64,000 bases of DNA from Pseudomonas pharyngis. GTDB lineage: Bacteria; Pseudomonadota; Gammaproteobacteria; Pseudomonadales; Pseudomonadaceae. Each line of letters starts with the position of its first letter. The first letter of the stretch is position 1. The DNA lies in assembly GCF_021602345.1 (NCBI RefSeq), contig NZ_BQID01000001.1, forward strand, positions 740,736 to 804,735, given 5' to 3'. The notes under the pieces were generated by a model, which saw nothing but the letters and a program-made list of their open reading frames with translations, was not told the DNA's origin and searched no databases. Made by a program: the position numbers and the translations under genes. This document shows, one piece after another, positions 28,214 through 36,723 of the stretch.

Positions 28214-29740
28214 TTAGCCAGCAGCACCTATTCCGGTGGTGGTGCGGATCCTCCCCTCGAGCCGTCGCTTCAATCCACGCGACTCGATCAACAGTTTCGC
28301 CCCCTTGGCCGCATTCGCCCGGCCCCACTCTTCGAGCAGTTCCAGACACGAATGGTCGATGTAGCTCAGGTTATTGAGCGGCACGTGCACCGTCGTGCCC
28401 GGCGGAATGCTGCCCAGTACCTGAGTCAGCGCCGGCACCTTGAGGAACGTCGCGGCGCCCACCAGACGCAACTCCATTTCCCCTTCCTGCGGCAGATCGA
28501 TCAGGCTGATTTTCAGGCGCGAGGCCTTGAACGCCAGTTTCAACAAAGTCAGGCCGAAACCGATCAATACGCCCGTCAACAGGTCGGTGAAGATGATCGC
28601 CAGCGCCGTGGCGGCGTAGGTGAACATCGGCATCCGGCCATAACGCCCCAGACCACGGAACGCCTTGAGATCCACCAGTTTGAAACCGGTGTAGACCAGA
28701 ACGCCCGCCAGACTCGCCACCGGAATGCTCTGCAGTACACTCGACAGCAACAGCACGAACGCCAGCAGCCACAGGCCATGGAAAATCGTCGAGTAGCGCG
28801 TGGTGGCGCCGGCCTGGACGTTGGCCGAACTGCGTACGATCACCCCGGTCATCGGCAGCGCGCCGACCAGACCGCAAAGCATGTTACCGACGCCTTGCGC
28901 CGACAGCTCACGGTCGAAGTCCGAACGCGCGCCACTGTGCATGCGATCCACCGCGGCGGCGGACAGCAGGGTTTCGGCGCTGGCGATGAAGGCGACAGCG
29001 AACGCGGCGATCAGCAGCGTCGGGTCGGCCAGGCTGAGCAGGTCCGCCGGTTTCAGCCAGTCGATGGCTTCGGCCAGATTCGCCGGCACTTCAACCCGCT
29101 TCACTTGCAGCGCCAGCAAAAGGCTGGCACCTGTCGCCAGCCCGACCCCGAGCAGCGCGCCGGGAATGAAACGCAGCGAATGCGGGCGGAATTTTTCCCA
29201 CAGCCACATCACCGCGATGGTCGACAGCCCGAGCAGCCCGGCCTGCCAGCCAAAGGACGGCAACGCCTGCGCCACTGCGCCGGGGAATGCCGTCAGATTG
29301 TCCAGACCAGAGGGTTTCGGTGACGCGTCAAGCATCACATGCACCTGTGACAGCACGATCAGCACACCGATACCGGCAAGCATGCCGTACACCACCGCTG
29401 GCGCCGTGACCCGGAACCAGCATCCGAGCTTCAGGCGTCCCGCTACCAGTTGCAGGAAACCGGCGAGCAGCAGGATCGGCCCGAGCATTTCAATGCCGTG
29501 CTGGCGCACCAGTTCGAACACCAGCACCGCCAGACCCGCCGCCGGACCGCTGACCTGCAACGGCGACCCCGCCAGCCAGCCCACCACCAGCCCTCCGATG
29601 ATCCCGGTGATCAGGCCTTTGGCCGGTGGCAGCCCCGAAGCAATGGCAATGCCCATGCACAGCGGCAACGCGACCAGAAACACAACCACTGAAGCGAGCA
29701 GCTCCCGTGGCAACACAGCTTTCAATTGAGCCGCACGCAT
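28214..29740 (-). CDS. SulP-family anion transporter
   Basis: The 508-residue inner-membrane protein has 10-14 helices with the SulP core (MGIAIASGLPPAKGLITGIIGGLVVG, LGMLAGIGVLIVLSQ-type segments). A compact STAS domain closes the C-terminus (NNLSYIDHSCLELLEEWGRA). It corresponds to PA0103, annotated as a sulfate transporter. It lies 90 bp downstream of a beta-carbonic anhydrase on the same strand, a pairing that in other bacteria goes with bicarbonate transport, so bicarbonate is at least as likely a substrate as sulfate. Confidence 0.88.
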   Translation of the reverse strand: MRAAQLKAVLPRELLASVVVFLVALPLCMGIAIASGLPPAKGLITGIIGGLVVGWLAGSPLQVSGPAAGLAVLVFELVRQHGIEMLGPILLLAGFLQLVAGRLKLGCWFRVTAPAVVYGMLAGIGVLIVLSQVHVMLDASPKPSGLDNLTAFPGAVAQALPSFGWQAGLLGLSTIAVMWLWEKFRPHSLRFIPGALLGVGLATGASLLLALQVKRVEVPANLAEAIDWLKPADLLSLADPTLLIAAFAVAFIASAETLLSAAAVDRMHSGARSDFDRELSAQGVGNMLCGLVGALPMTGVIVRSSANVQAGATTRYSTIFHGLWLLAFVLLLSSVLQSIPVASLAGVLVYTGFKLVDLKAFRGLGRYGRMPMFTYAATALAIIFTDLLTGVLIGFGLTLLKLAFKASRLKISLIDLPQEGEMELRLVGAATFLKVPALTQVLGSIPPGTTVHVPLNNLSYIDHSCLELLEEWGRANAAKGAKLLIESRGLKRRLEGRIRTTTGIGAAG

Positions 29741-29830
29741 GGCGATACTCCCGAAGTTTTCTTCAGGCGTGGCAAGGCCTGGCCGCTGAAACAGCGGCCG
29801 GCGTCAAACCACACGGATTTTTAGGAGGAT

Positions 29831-30562
29831 TTAGAAGCGCGCTTTGGGCGTCGCCACCGGAATCGGATGGCTGCCGTCGAGCGGCAGGAAGCATCCCTGA
29901 TCCGCGTCGTAAGCTTTGATTTCGCTGGTTTCGATGTTGTAGACCCAGCCATGGATGAACAGATGACCGTTCGCCATGCGCGAGGCTACCGAAGGATGGG
30001 TACGCAAGTGCTGCAGTTGGGCGATGACGTTTTCCTCGGTGAGGATCGGCATGCTTTCTTTTTCGTCGGCGCAGTTGCAGTTGTCATGCACCATGGTTTT
30101 CGCGACTTCGGCGTGGCGCAGCCAGGCTTTGACCGTCGGCATCTTTTCCAGGCTGTCCGGATTGAGTACCGCACGCATGGCGCCGCAGTCGGAGTGGCCG
30201 CAAATGATGATGTGCTGCACGCCGAGGGCCAGTACCGCATATTCGATGGCGGTGGAAACGCCGCCGTTCATCTGGCCGTAGGGTGGCACGACGTTGCCGA
30301 CGTTACGGGTCACGAACAGATCGCCGGGCGAACTCTGGGTGATCAGTTCAGGAACGATGCGCGAGTCGGCGCAGGTGATGAACATGGCCCGTGGCGATTG
30401 GGCCGTGGCGAGTTTCTTGAAGAGTTCTTCCTGCTGTGGGAAGACCTCATGATGAAAATGCAAAAAGCCGTCAACGATACGCTTCAACGCTGCATCGGCG
30501 GATTCCGCCACAGGGGCGGCTTGCGCCGACGCAGCCAACGGCTGTTTATCCTTGTCACTCAT
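29831..30562 (-). CDS. Beta-carbonic anhydrase
   Basis: The 243-residue zinc enzyme interconverts CO2 and bicarbonate. Zinc ligands and the catalytic Asp-Arg pair are in ITCADSRIVPEL, and the second ligand pair His/Cys is in IICGHSDCGAM. The N-terminal ~30 residues (ASAQAAPVAESADAAL) look like a flexible tail rather than a cleaved signal. It corresponds to PA0102. It likely shares a transcript with the SulP transporter, either supplying bicarbonate or trapping imported carbon. Confidence 0.94.
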   Translation of the reverse strand: MSDKDKQPLAASAQAAPVAESADAALKRIVDGFLHFHHEVFPQQEELFKKLATAQSPRAMFITCADSRIVPELITQSSPGDLFVTRNVGNVVPPYGQMNGGVSTAIEYAVLALGVQHIIICGHSDCGAMRAVLNPDSLEKMPTVKAWLRHAEVAKTMVHDNCNCADEKESMPILTEENVIAQLQHLRTHPSVASRMANGHLFIHGWVYNIETSEIKAYDADQGCFLPLDGSHPIPVATPKARF

Positions 30563-30800
30563 GATTCATCCTCATTGGCGGATTCGGGGAGTCGTTCCCG
30601 TGTATTCCGGTGTGAAGCCAGTGGCTGTTTAGAACATCCGGGTCATCCCGACCCGTCAGTCACTCGATGAGCAAGGTAACTGCCGAAACTTAACTCAAAC
30701 TGAATCAAGCGCTCTAGAACGTGTGTTCCAGGTCACAAAATGTGTGACCGGCGTAAACCGGGTCAAGCATTCCTTCCTCTCAACCATGGGCCAATTGTCG

Positions 30801-31859
30801 CTAAATCAGCGCCATCTGACGACCCGGCGGACAGAAGGCCGTGCAGTCGAGGTTGTAGCCTTCGCGGTGATTGAGTCCCAAGCGCTTGATCGCTTTGGCG
30901 AAGCGCTGGGCGAGCAGGTCGGCAAACGGCCCCTCGCCGCGCATCCGGGCACCGAAACGGCTGTCGTACAGCTCGCCGCCACGGCTTTGGCGGATCAGGC
31001 TCAGCACATGCGCTGCACGTTGCGGGTAGTGCGCCTCGAGCCATTCCTCGAACAGCGGTGCCACTTCCAGCGGCAGGCGCAGCATCATGTAGGCCGCGCT
31101 CTGGGCGCCGGCCGCGTGGGCCTCGGTCAGCAGGCTTTCGATTTCGCTGTCGTTGATCATCGGAATCATCGGCGAACACAACACGCCCACTGGAATCCCC
31201 GCCTCGCGCATCACCCGGATCGCCCGTAACCGGGCCTTGGGTGCGGCGGCGCGGGGTTCGAGGATGCGTTTGAGTTCGTCGTCCAGGGTGGTCAGGCTGA
31301 TCATCACCGCCACCAGCCGCTGTTGTGCCAGTTCGGTGAGCAGGTCGAGGTCGCGCAGGATCAGCGAGCCCTTGGTGACGATCGTCACCGGATGCCGGTA
31401 GCGCAGCAGTACTTCGAGGGTCTGGCGGGTGATCCGGTGTTCGCGTTCGATCGGCTGATAGGGATCGGTGTTGGATCCGAGGTTGATCGGCGCACATTGA
31501 TAGCCTTTTTTCCCCAGCTGTTCTTCCAGTAGCTGTGCCGCGTTGGTTTTGGCGATCAGTTTGGTTTCGAAATCCAGCCCCGGCGACATGTCCCAATAAG
31601 CGTGGCTGGGCCGTGCATAGCAATAAATGCAGCCATGCTCGCAGCCGCGATAGGGGTTGATCGAACGGTCGAAGGGCAGGTCCGGCGAGGTGTTGCGGGT
31701 GATGATGGTCTTCGCGGTTTCGAAGCTGACTTCGGTGCCCTGAGTCAGTGGCACTTCCTGATACCAGCCGTCATCCTCGGCCACCGAACGACTCGGCGCG
31801 AAGCGGTTGTGCGGGTTGGTGGCGGTGCCGCGACCGCGCGGAGGAAGAGGGGTGGACAT
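30801..31859 (-). CDS. SOS-controlled radical SAM protein (PA0069 family, SplB-like)
   Basis: The 352-residue radical SAM enzyme has CEHGCIYC (C73, C77, C80) binding the 4Fe-4S cluster and a TIM-barrel core (SINPYRGCEHG, GSNTDPYQPIE, VTKGSLILRDLDLL). It is related to spore photoproduct lyase-like proteins; the substrate is unknown. A near-ideal LexA box ends 13 bp before the start, and PA0069 is, as I recall, part of the P. aeruginosa LexA regulon, so a role in DNA damage response or repair is likely. Confidence 0.88.
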   Translation of the reverse strand: MSTPLPPRGRGTATNPHNRFAPSRSVAEDDGWYQEVPLTQGTEVSFETAKTIITRNTSPDLPFDRSINPYRGCEHGCIYCYARPSHAYWDMSPGLDFETKLIAKTNAAQLLEEQLGKKGYQCAPINLGSNTDPYQPIEREHRITRQTLEVLLRYRHPVTIVTKGSLILRDLDLLTELAQQRLVAVMISLTTLDDELKRILEPRAAAPKARLRAIRVMREAGIPVGVLCSPMIPMINDSEIESLLTEAHAAGAQSAAYMMLRLPLEVAPLFEEWLEAHYPQRAAHVLSLIRQSRGGELYDSRFGARMRGEGPFADLLAQRFAKAIKRLGLNHREGYNLDCTAFCPPGRQMALI

Positions 31860-31865
31860 GGCAAT

Positions 31866-31899
31866 GCCTCGATACTGTGTGCATATACAGTATCGAGGC
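31866..31899. promoter_or_regulatory. LexA (SOS) box inside a 34-bp perfect palindrome
   Basis: TACTGTGTGCATATACAGTA at 31873-31892 fits CTGT-N8-ACAG, the LexA box. It is extended to perfect 13-bp arms (GCCTCGATACTGT / ACAGTATCGAGGC) at 31866-31899. The site ends just before the radical SAM gene, and its GAGG end is also the likely ribosome-binding site. Confidence 0.85.
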
Positions 31900-31933
31900 G
31901 CTGTCGGTCTGACTAGTGCCGTTGGGCGAACAG

Positions 31934-33235
31934 TCAGTTGTGCTGTGTCACCTGGCCGAGGTCATCGTTCGAGGTTTGCTTCATATCGTCCTTGCGCAGT
32001 TCGGCCACATCAGCGGCCTTGACCGGCGCGCCATGGTTGCCCCAACTGCCACGGATGAAGCTCACCACATCGGCCACTTCCTGATCCGACAGACGCCAGG
32101 CGAAGCCAGGCATGGTGAAGGTCGATGGCGCGGCGTGCGTCGCAGGTAGAGTGCCGCCCTTGAGCACGATGTGAATCAGCGAGGTCGGGTCGTCCGATTG
32201 CAGCACCGGATTGCCTGCCAGCGCCGGGAACACCCGGGTGTAGCCGTGGCCATCCGTGCGGTGGCAGGCGGCGCAGTTGTCGATGTACACCGCCGCACCG
32301 CGCTGACTGTCGTCACCATTCCACAGGGCCTTGGCGGCTTTCTCGTCGTACTGGTGCGGCTGGTCGGCAGGATCATTGGCCGGCAGCGATTTCAGGTAAC
32401 GGGCAATCGCGGTCAGGTCGGCGTCGGTCATGTACTGCATGCTGTGGGTGACCACGTCGCTCATGCCGCCGAACACCGCACTGCGGTCGCTGCGACCGGT
32501 CTTGAGGAACTGCACCAGTTGCTCTTCGCTCCAACTGCCGAGACCGTCCTTGTGGTCACCGCGCAAACTTTTGGCGATCCAGCCCTCCAGCGGCGCGCTG
32601 CCTGACAGAAAACTGCTGCCTTCGGCCGCGCTCAGGGATTTTTCCTGCATGGTCAGGGCCCGTGGCGTATGGCAGGCGCCGCAATGTCCGAGGCCTTCCA
32701 CCAGATACGCCCCACGGCTGACGACGGCATCGTCCGACGCGGGTTTGTAGTCCTCGACCTTTGGCGCGAACAGCCAGCGCCAGCCCATCAGCGGCCAGCG
32801 CATGCTCAATGGCCACGGGATGTCACTGGCCTTGTTCTCTTGCGCCACCGGTGCAACGCCATGCATGAAGTAGGCGTAGAGCGCCCGCATGTCGGTTTCG
32901 CTGACACGGGCGTAGGACGGGTACGGCATCGCCGGGTATAGGGTCGTGCCGTTTTTGGCCACGCCATGGCGCACGGCCTGGTCGAAATCCTCGAAACTGT
33001 AGTCACCGACACCGGTTTTATCCGGGGTGATGTTGGTCGAGTAGATCGTGCCGATCGGGGTTTCCATCGGCAGGCCACCGGCGAACGGCTTGCCATCCTT
33101 GGCCGTGTGGCAGGCCACGCAGTCGCCGGCACGGGCGAGGTATTCGCCTTGCTTGATCAAGGATTGATCAATTTCGGCGCCGTGAGCGGCCGTGCTGCCG
33201 AGCAGCGCGAGGGTCGCGATAACGAGAGTCTTCAT
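31934..33235 (-). CDS. Gluconate 2-dehydrogenase, trihaem cytochrome c subunit
   Basis: The 433-residue protein is read from ATG 33235 (MKTLVIATLALLG), which has AAGGAG eight bases upstream; an ATG two codons earlier sits too close to it. A signal peptide precedes three haem c sites: CVACH (~39-43), CGACH (~190) and CAACH (~321). This is the membrane-bound electron-transfer subunit of the alcohol/gluconate dehydrogenase family, passing electrons from the flavoprotein to ubiquinone. It is 12 bp downstream of the flavoprotein gene and last in the operon. Confidence 0.93.
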   Translation of the reverse strand: MKTLVIATLALLGSTAAHGAEIDQSLIKQGEYLARAGDCVACHTAKDGKPFAGGLPMETPIGTIYSTNITPDKTGVGDYSFEDFDQAVRHGVAKNGTTLYPAMPYPSYARVSETDMRALYAYFMHGVAPVAQENKASDIPWPLSMRWPLMGWRWLFAPKVEDYKPASDDAVVSRGAYLVEGLGHCGACHTPRALTMQEKSLSAAEGSSFLSGSAPLEGWIAKSLRGDHKDGLGSWSEEQLVQFLKTGRSDRSAVFGGMSDVVTHSMQYMTDADLTAIARYLKSLPANDPADQPHQYDEKAAKALWNGDDSQRGAAVYIDNCAACHRTDGHGYTRVFPALAGNPVLQSDDPTSLIHIVLKGGTLPATHAAPSTFTMPGFAWRLSDQEVADVVSFIRGSWGNHGAPVKAADVAELRKDDMKQTSNDDLGQVTQHN

Positions 33236-33247
33236 GGTCATCGCTCC

Positions 33248-35032
33248 TTAAGCCTGAACCAGCGGGCCGGGGTTTTTCAGGTACTGCTCGCGAATCGCTT
33301 TCGCCGACCAGTAGGTCAACGCGGCGACCAGCCCGGTCGGGTTGTAACCCAGCCCTTGCGGGAACGCCGAGGCACCCGGAACGAATACGTTGTGCACGTC
33401 CCAGCTCTGCAAGTAACGGTTCAGCGCGCTGGTCTTCGGATCGGTGCCCATGATCGCGCCGCCGTTGAGGTGGGTGGTCTGGTACGACGCGCTGTTGAAG
33501 TGGTCGCCGACTTTCTTGCCGATCACGGCAATGGCTTTCGGGCCCATGGCCTCGGCGATCTTGCCCATTTTCTCGACCATGAAGCGGTTCATCTTGATGT
33601 CGTTTTCCTGCCAGTCGAACGTCATCCGCAGCAGCGGCATGCCGTAGGCATCGCGGTACACCGGATCCAGATCGAGGTAGTTGCCACGGTAGGACTGATG
33701 CGCGCCGTGGGCGTCCATCGAAACTTGGTGGGTGTAGTAATCGGCGGTGGCGCGTTTCCACGCACTGCCCCAGGCCGGGGTGCCCGGCGGGTTGGAGGTG
33801 CCGGCGATCGGTCGGCTGCCGGCCTGGTTGACCCACATCGGCGAGCCACCGACGAAACCGTGAGGCCCGTGGTCGAAGTTGTCGGCGTTGAAGTCATCCA
33901 CCGCCACACCGTTGCCGCCGGCGCCGATGAAGTTGTTGGTGTGGGTGTCCTTGTCGAAGAACGCCTTGATGGTGGCCATGTTCTGGTAGGCGAAGTTGCG
34001 CCCGACCACGCCTTCACCGCTGACCGGGTCGTAGGGTTTGCCGATGCCGGAGAGCAGCATCAGGCGCACGTTGTGCAACTGGAATGCGCCGAGGATCACC
34101 AGGTCCGCCGGTTGTTCGATCTCGCGGCCCTGGCCGTCGACGTAGGTGACGCCGGTGGCTTTGGTTTTCGTACTGTCGAGGTTGACCCGCAGCACGTGGG
34201 CGTTGGGCCGCAGTTCGAAATTCGGCAGCGGCTTCAGCGCCGGCAGAATGTTCACGTTCGGCGACGCCTTGGAATACATGTAGCAAACGTAACCGCTGCA
34301 GAAACCGCAGAAGTTGCACGGGCCCATCTGCGCGCCGTAAGGGTTGGTGTACGGCCCTGAAGTATTTGCGGAAGGCAGGTTGTAGGGCTTGTAACCCACC
34401 TCAGTAGCCGCTTTGCCGAACAGCTGTGCGGAAACCGTGTTCTTCTGCGCTTCCAGCGGGAACGGGTTCGAGCGATCCGGTGCGTACGGGTTGCCGCCCT
34501 TGCCCTGGCCGACCAATTGGCCTTTCACGGTCCAGGCCTGGCCGGAGGTGCCGAAGACTTTTTCGGCGAAATCGAAGAACGGTTCCAGCTCTTCATAGCT
34601 GACGCCGAAGTCCTGAATGGTCATGTCCTTGGGGATGAAGCTTTTGCCGTAGCGCTCTTCGTAGTGGCTGCGCATGCGCAACTCGATCGGGTCGACCCGA
34701 AAGTGCACGCCCGACCAGTGCAGCCCGGCGCCGCCCACGCCATTGCCGGGCAGGAACGCGCCCAACTGGCGATTCGGCAGGGCGATGTCGTTGATGCTGT
34801 GGCGGATGGTGACGGTTTCCTTGGAAACGTCCTGGAAGAGTTTTTTCCGCACGCTGTAGGTGAGTTCGTCGATCACCTGTGGATAGTTGCCGTCAGGGTA
34901 GGTGTCCTGCATCGGCCCGCGTTCCAGTGCCAGCACGTTCAGCCCCGCTTCGGTGAGCTCCTTGGCCATGATCGCGCCCGTCCAGCCGAAACCGACGATC
35001 ACTGCGTCGACCTTTTTCATTACCGTTGCCAT
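33248..35032 (-). CDS. Gluconate 2-dehydrogenase, FAD-containing large subunit (GMC family)
   Basis: The 594-residue flavoprotein is read from ATG 35032 (MATVMKKVDAVIVGFGWTGA). The FAD-binding GFGWTG motif is at the N-terminus, and the C-terminal GMC signature includes HLNGGAIMGTDP and FVPGASAFPQGLGYNPT. It oxidises gluconate to 2-ketogluconate in the periplasm. A Cys-rich stretch CNFCGFCSGYVC (~236-250) resembles the region that binds a 3Fe-4S cluster in related FAD sugar dehydrogenases. It has no signal of its own, so it is probably co-exported with the Tat-signal gamma subunit, whose stop is 2 bp upstream. Confidence 0.92.
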   Translation of the reverse strand: MATVMKKVDAVIVGFGWTGAIMAKELTEAGLNVLALERGPMQDTYPDGNYPQVIDELTYSVRKKLFQDVSKETVTIRHSINDIALPNRQLGAFLPGNGVGGAGLHWSGVHFRVDPIELRMRSHYEERYGKSFIPKDMTIQDFGVSYEELEPFFDFAEKVFGTSGQAWTVKGQLVGQGKGGNPYAPDRSNPFPLEAQKNTVSAQLFGKAATEVGYKPYNLPSANTSGPYTNPYGAQMGPCNFCGFCSGYVCYMYSKASPNVNILPALKPLPNFELRPNAHVLRVNLDSTKTKATGVTYVDGQGREIEQPADLVILGAFQLHNVRLMLLSGIGKPYDPVSGEGVVGRNFAYQNMATIKAFFDKDTHTNNFIGAGGNGVAVDDFNADNFDHGPHGFVGGSPMWVNQAGSRPIAGTSNPPGTPAWGSAWKRATADYYTHQVSMDAHGAHQSYRGNYLDLDPVYRDAYGMPLLRMTFDWQENDIKMNRFMVEKMGKIAEAMGPKAIAVIGKKVGDHFNSASYQTTHLNGGAIMGTDPKTSALNRYLQSWDVHNVFVPGASAFPQGLGYNPTGLVAALTYWSAKAIREQYLKNPGPLVQA

Positions 35033-35034
35033 GC

Positions 35035-35781
35035 TCACGCCCTCTCGCCGCGAATCGAAACTGCCGGGAAGGGGTACTGCTCGTTGCGTTCCACCCAATC
35101 CATGAAATCGGCGCGGGCGCCGGGGAAGCCGATCATGGTCCAGCCGACCATGCCTTTATTGCCGCCGTGGATCGGGTCGCAGAAGAACCCTTCCTTGGTG
35201 TTTTGCAGCAGCAGACTGAAGAAAATCTTCGCCGGAACCGCGTCGAATTGTGGTTTTCCGGCTTCAAGCTGCTTGAGCAGATCGTCTCGGGTAGCGCTGT
35301 CTTGCTCGGCAAATGTTTTACCGTTGATGGATTTTGCCCACTGATCCGTGGCGGCGATGCCGAGACGATAGATTTCTTTCGGGACCAGTTTGCTCTGCCA
35401 GCCCATCTCCGGCGCGGCGTCGGCATTGAACGGGCCCTGCATGTACCAAAGGGCACCGGCGGCGTACGGGGTGTTCATCTGACGGTCGATGTATTCCGGC
35501 ACGCCAGCTTCGAGTGCACCTGGGCCTTGTGCGTCGTTGGGGATCAATTGCGCGACGGCGGCATTGATGAACGCCCACTCTTCGGCAGTGAAATAGCTTG
35601 GCTGATAGGTACTGGCTTCAACGGCGGCCGGTTTCGCCGGGGGCGTGGCAGGCGCACTTTCCGGCGCGGCTTGCAGCACGGTGCTGCCGAGTCCGCTGCC
35701 GGCGAGGGTAACCACTGGAATCAGGGTCAGGGATTTGCGCAAAAACTCACGCCGCGGGTTGTCTCGATCTTCATCAGACAT
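35035..35781 (-). CDS. Gluconate 2-dehydrogenase, gamma (subunit 3) with Tat signal
   Basis: The 248-residue protein is read from ATG 35781 (MSDEDRDNPRREFLRKSLTL); the open frame continues to 35907 without support. The twin-arginine motif RREFLRKS precedes a hydrophobic stretch (LIPVVTLAGSGLG). The mature part matches the subunit 3 family (YFTAEEWAFINAAVAQLIPND, GFFCDPIHGGNKGMVGWTMIGFPGA). It acts as the escort that carries the folded flavoprotein through the Tat system and is the first gene of the operon. Confidence 0.93.
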   Translation of the reverse strand: MSDEDRDNPRREFLRKSLTLIPVVTLAGSGLGSTVLQAAPESAPATPPAKPAAVEASTYQPSYFTAEEWAFINAAVAQLIPNDAQGPGALEAGVPEYIDRQMNTPYAAGALWYMQGPFNADAAPEMGWQSKLVPKEIYRLGIAATDQWAKSINGKTFAEQDSATRDDLLKQLEAGKPQFDAVPAKIFFSLLLQNTKEGFFCDPIHGGNKGMVGWTMIGFPGARADFMDWVERNEQYPFPAVSIRGERA

Positions 35782-36078
35782 GGGGATGCACCTCATCAGG
35801 CATTGATGGTTGTCAGCCGTTTCTGCGAACGGCTCAAGAATTTTCTGGCTGCGACGTGGCCGGAATGACCGGGAGAAAGGGGACGCGTCTGCAACATGAT
35901 GTGACAAATGGTAGCAGGCTAAGCAACGGGATGAACCGACTCAGCCAAAAAAACAGCGCTTTTCGATCAAGGGAACCGCGGTATTCACGATTCTTTTACA
36001 AGCGCCTCACGCGGATTTGACCGCGAAGCTCGCAAGCTGCGGCCTTCACTGACGAAACCCACACGGTCGCCGTAAAGC

Positions 36079-36723
36079 ATGTTCCTGACGCGTTTTTCCT
36101 CCGCTTTCTGTTTATCGCTGCTGGCCCTGTTCAGCTGGATTCCAGCTCAGGCTGCGCAAACCCCGGCTTCCCGTCCCGTCGAGTGGGCGCAACCGGTAGA
36201 GGTGCAATACAACCTGTTCCAGATGTCGCCCACGCTGTATCGCAGCGCGCTCCCTGATGACGGCGCGGTGCCGTTGCTGAACAATCTGAAGGTGGCCACC
36301 GTCATCAATTTTCTGCCGGAAGCGGATTCCAGCTGGCTGAAGGCCCCCGGTATCCATCAGGTGCAATTGCCCTATCGCACCAATCACGTGGACGACAGTG
36401 ATGTGCTCAAGACCCTGCGGGCGATTCAAGCCGCCGAAGCCGACGGCCCGGTGTTGATGCACTGCAAGCATGGCTCCGATCGCACCGGCCTGATGGCGGC
36501 GATGTACCGGATCGTCGTGCAGGGCTGGAGCAAGGAGGATGCCCTGAACGAAATGACCCAGGGCGGCTTTGGTGAAAGTGGTCACTTCCGCGACAGCGTG
36601 CGTTATGTGATGCAGGTCGATGTCGACAAGTTGCGCACCGCGCTGGCCAATGGCGATTGCAGTACCAGCGCGTTTGCAACGTGCTCGATGAAGAGCTGGT
36701 TTCAGACGGTCAATCTGAAGTAA
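36079..36723 (+). CDS. Exported dual-specificity/tyrosine phosphatase-like protein
   Basis: The 214-residue protein has a signal peptide (~1-25, ending PAQAAQ) and the cysteine phosphatase loop HCKHGSDRTG (C129, R135), plus a plausible general-acid Asp in NHVDDSD. It is a periplasmic member of the DSP/PTP superfamily, similar to bacterial proteins acting on phosphotyrosine or phosphoinositides. The substrate is unknown. It converges on the M3 peptidase gene, with the last 14 bp overlapping. Confidence 0.85.
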   Translation: MFLTRFSSAFCLSLLALFSWIPAQAAQTPASRPVEWAQPVEVQYNLFQMSPTLYRSALPDDGAVPLLNNLKVATVINFLPEADSSWLKAPGIHQVQLPYRTNHVDDSDVLKTLRAIQAAEADGPVLMHCKHGSDRTGLMAAMYRIVVQGWSKEDALNEMTQGGFGESGHFRDSVRYVMQVDVDKLRTALANGDCSTSAFATCSMKSWFQTVNLK

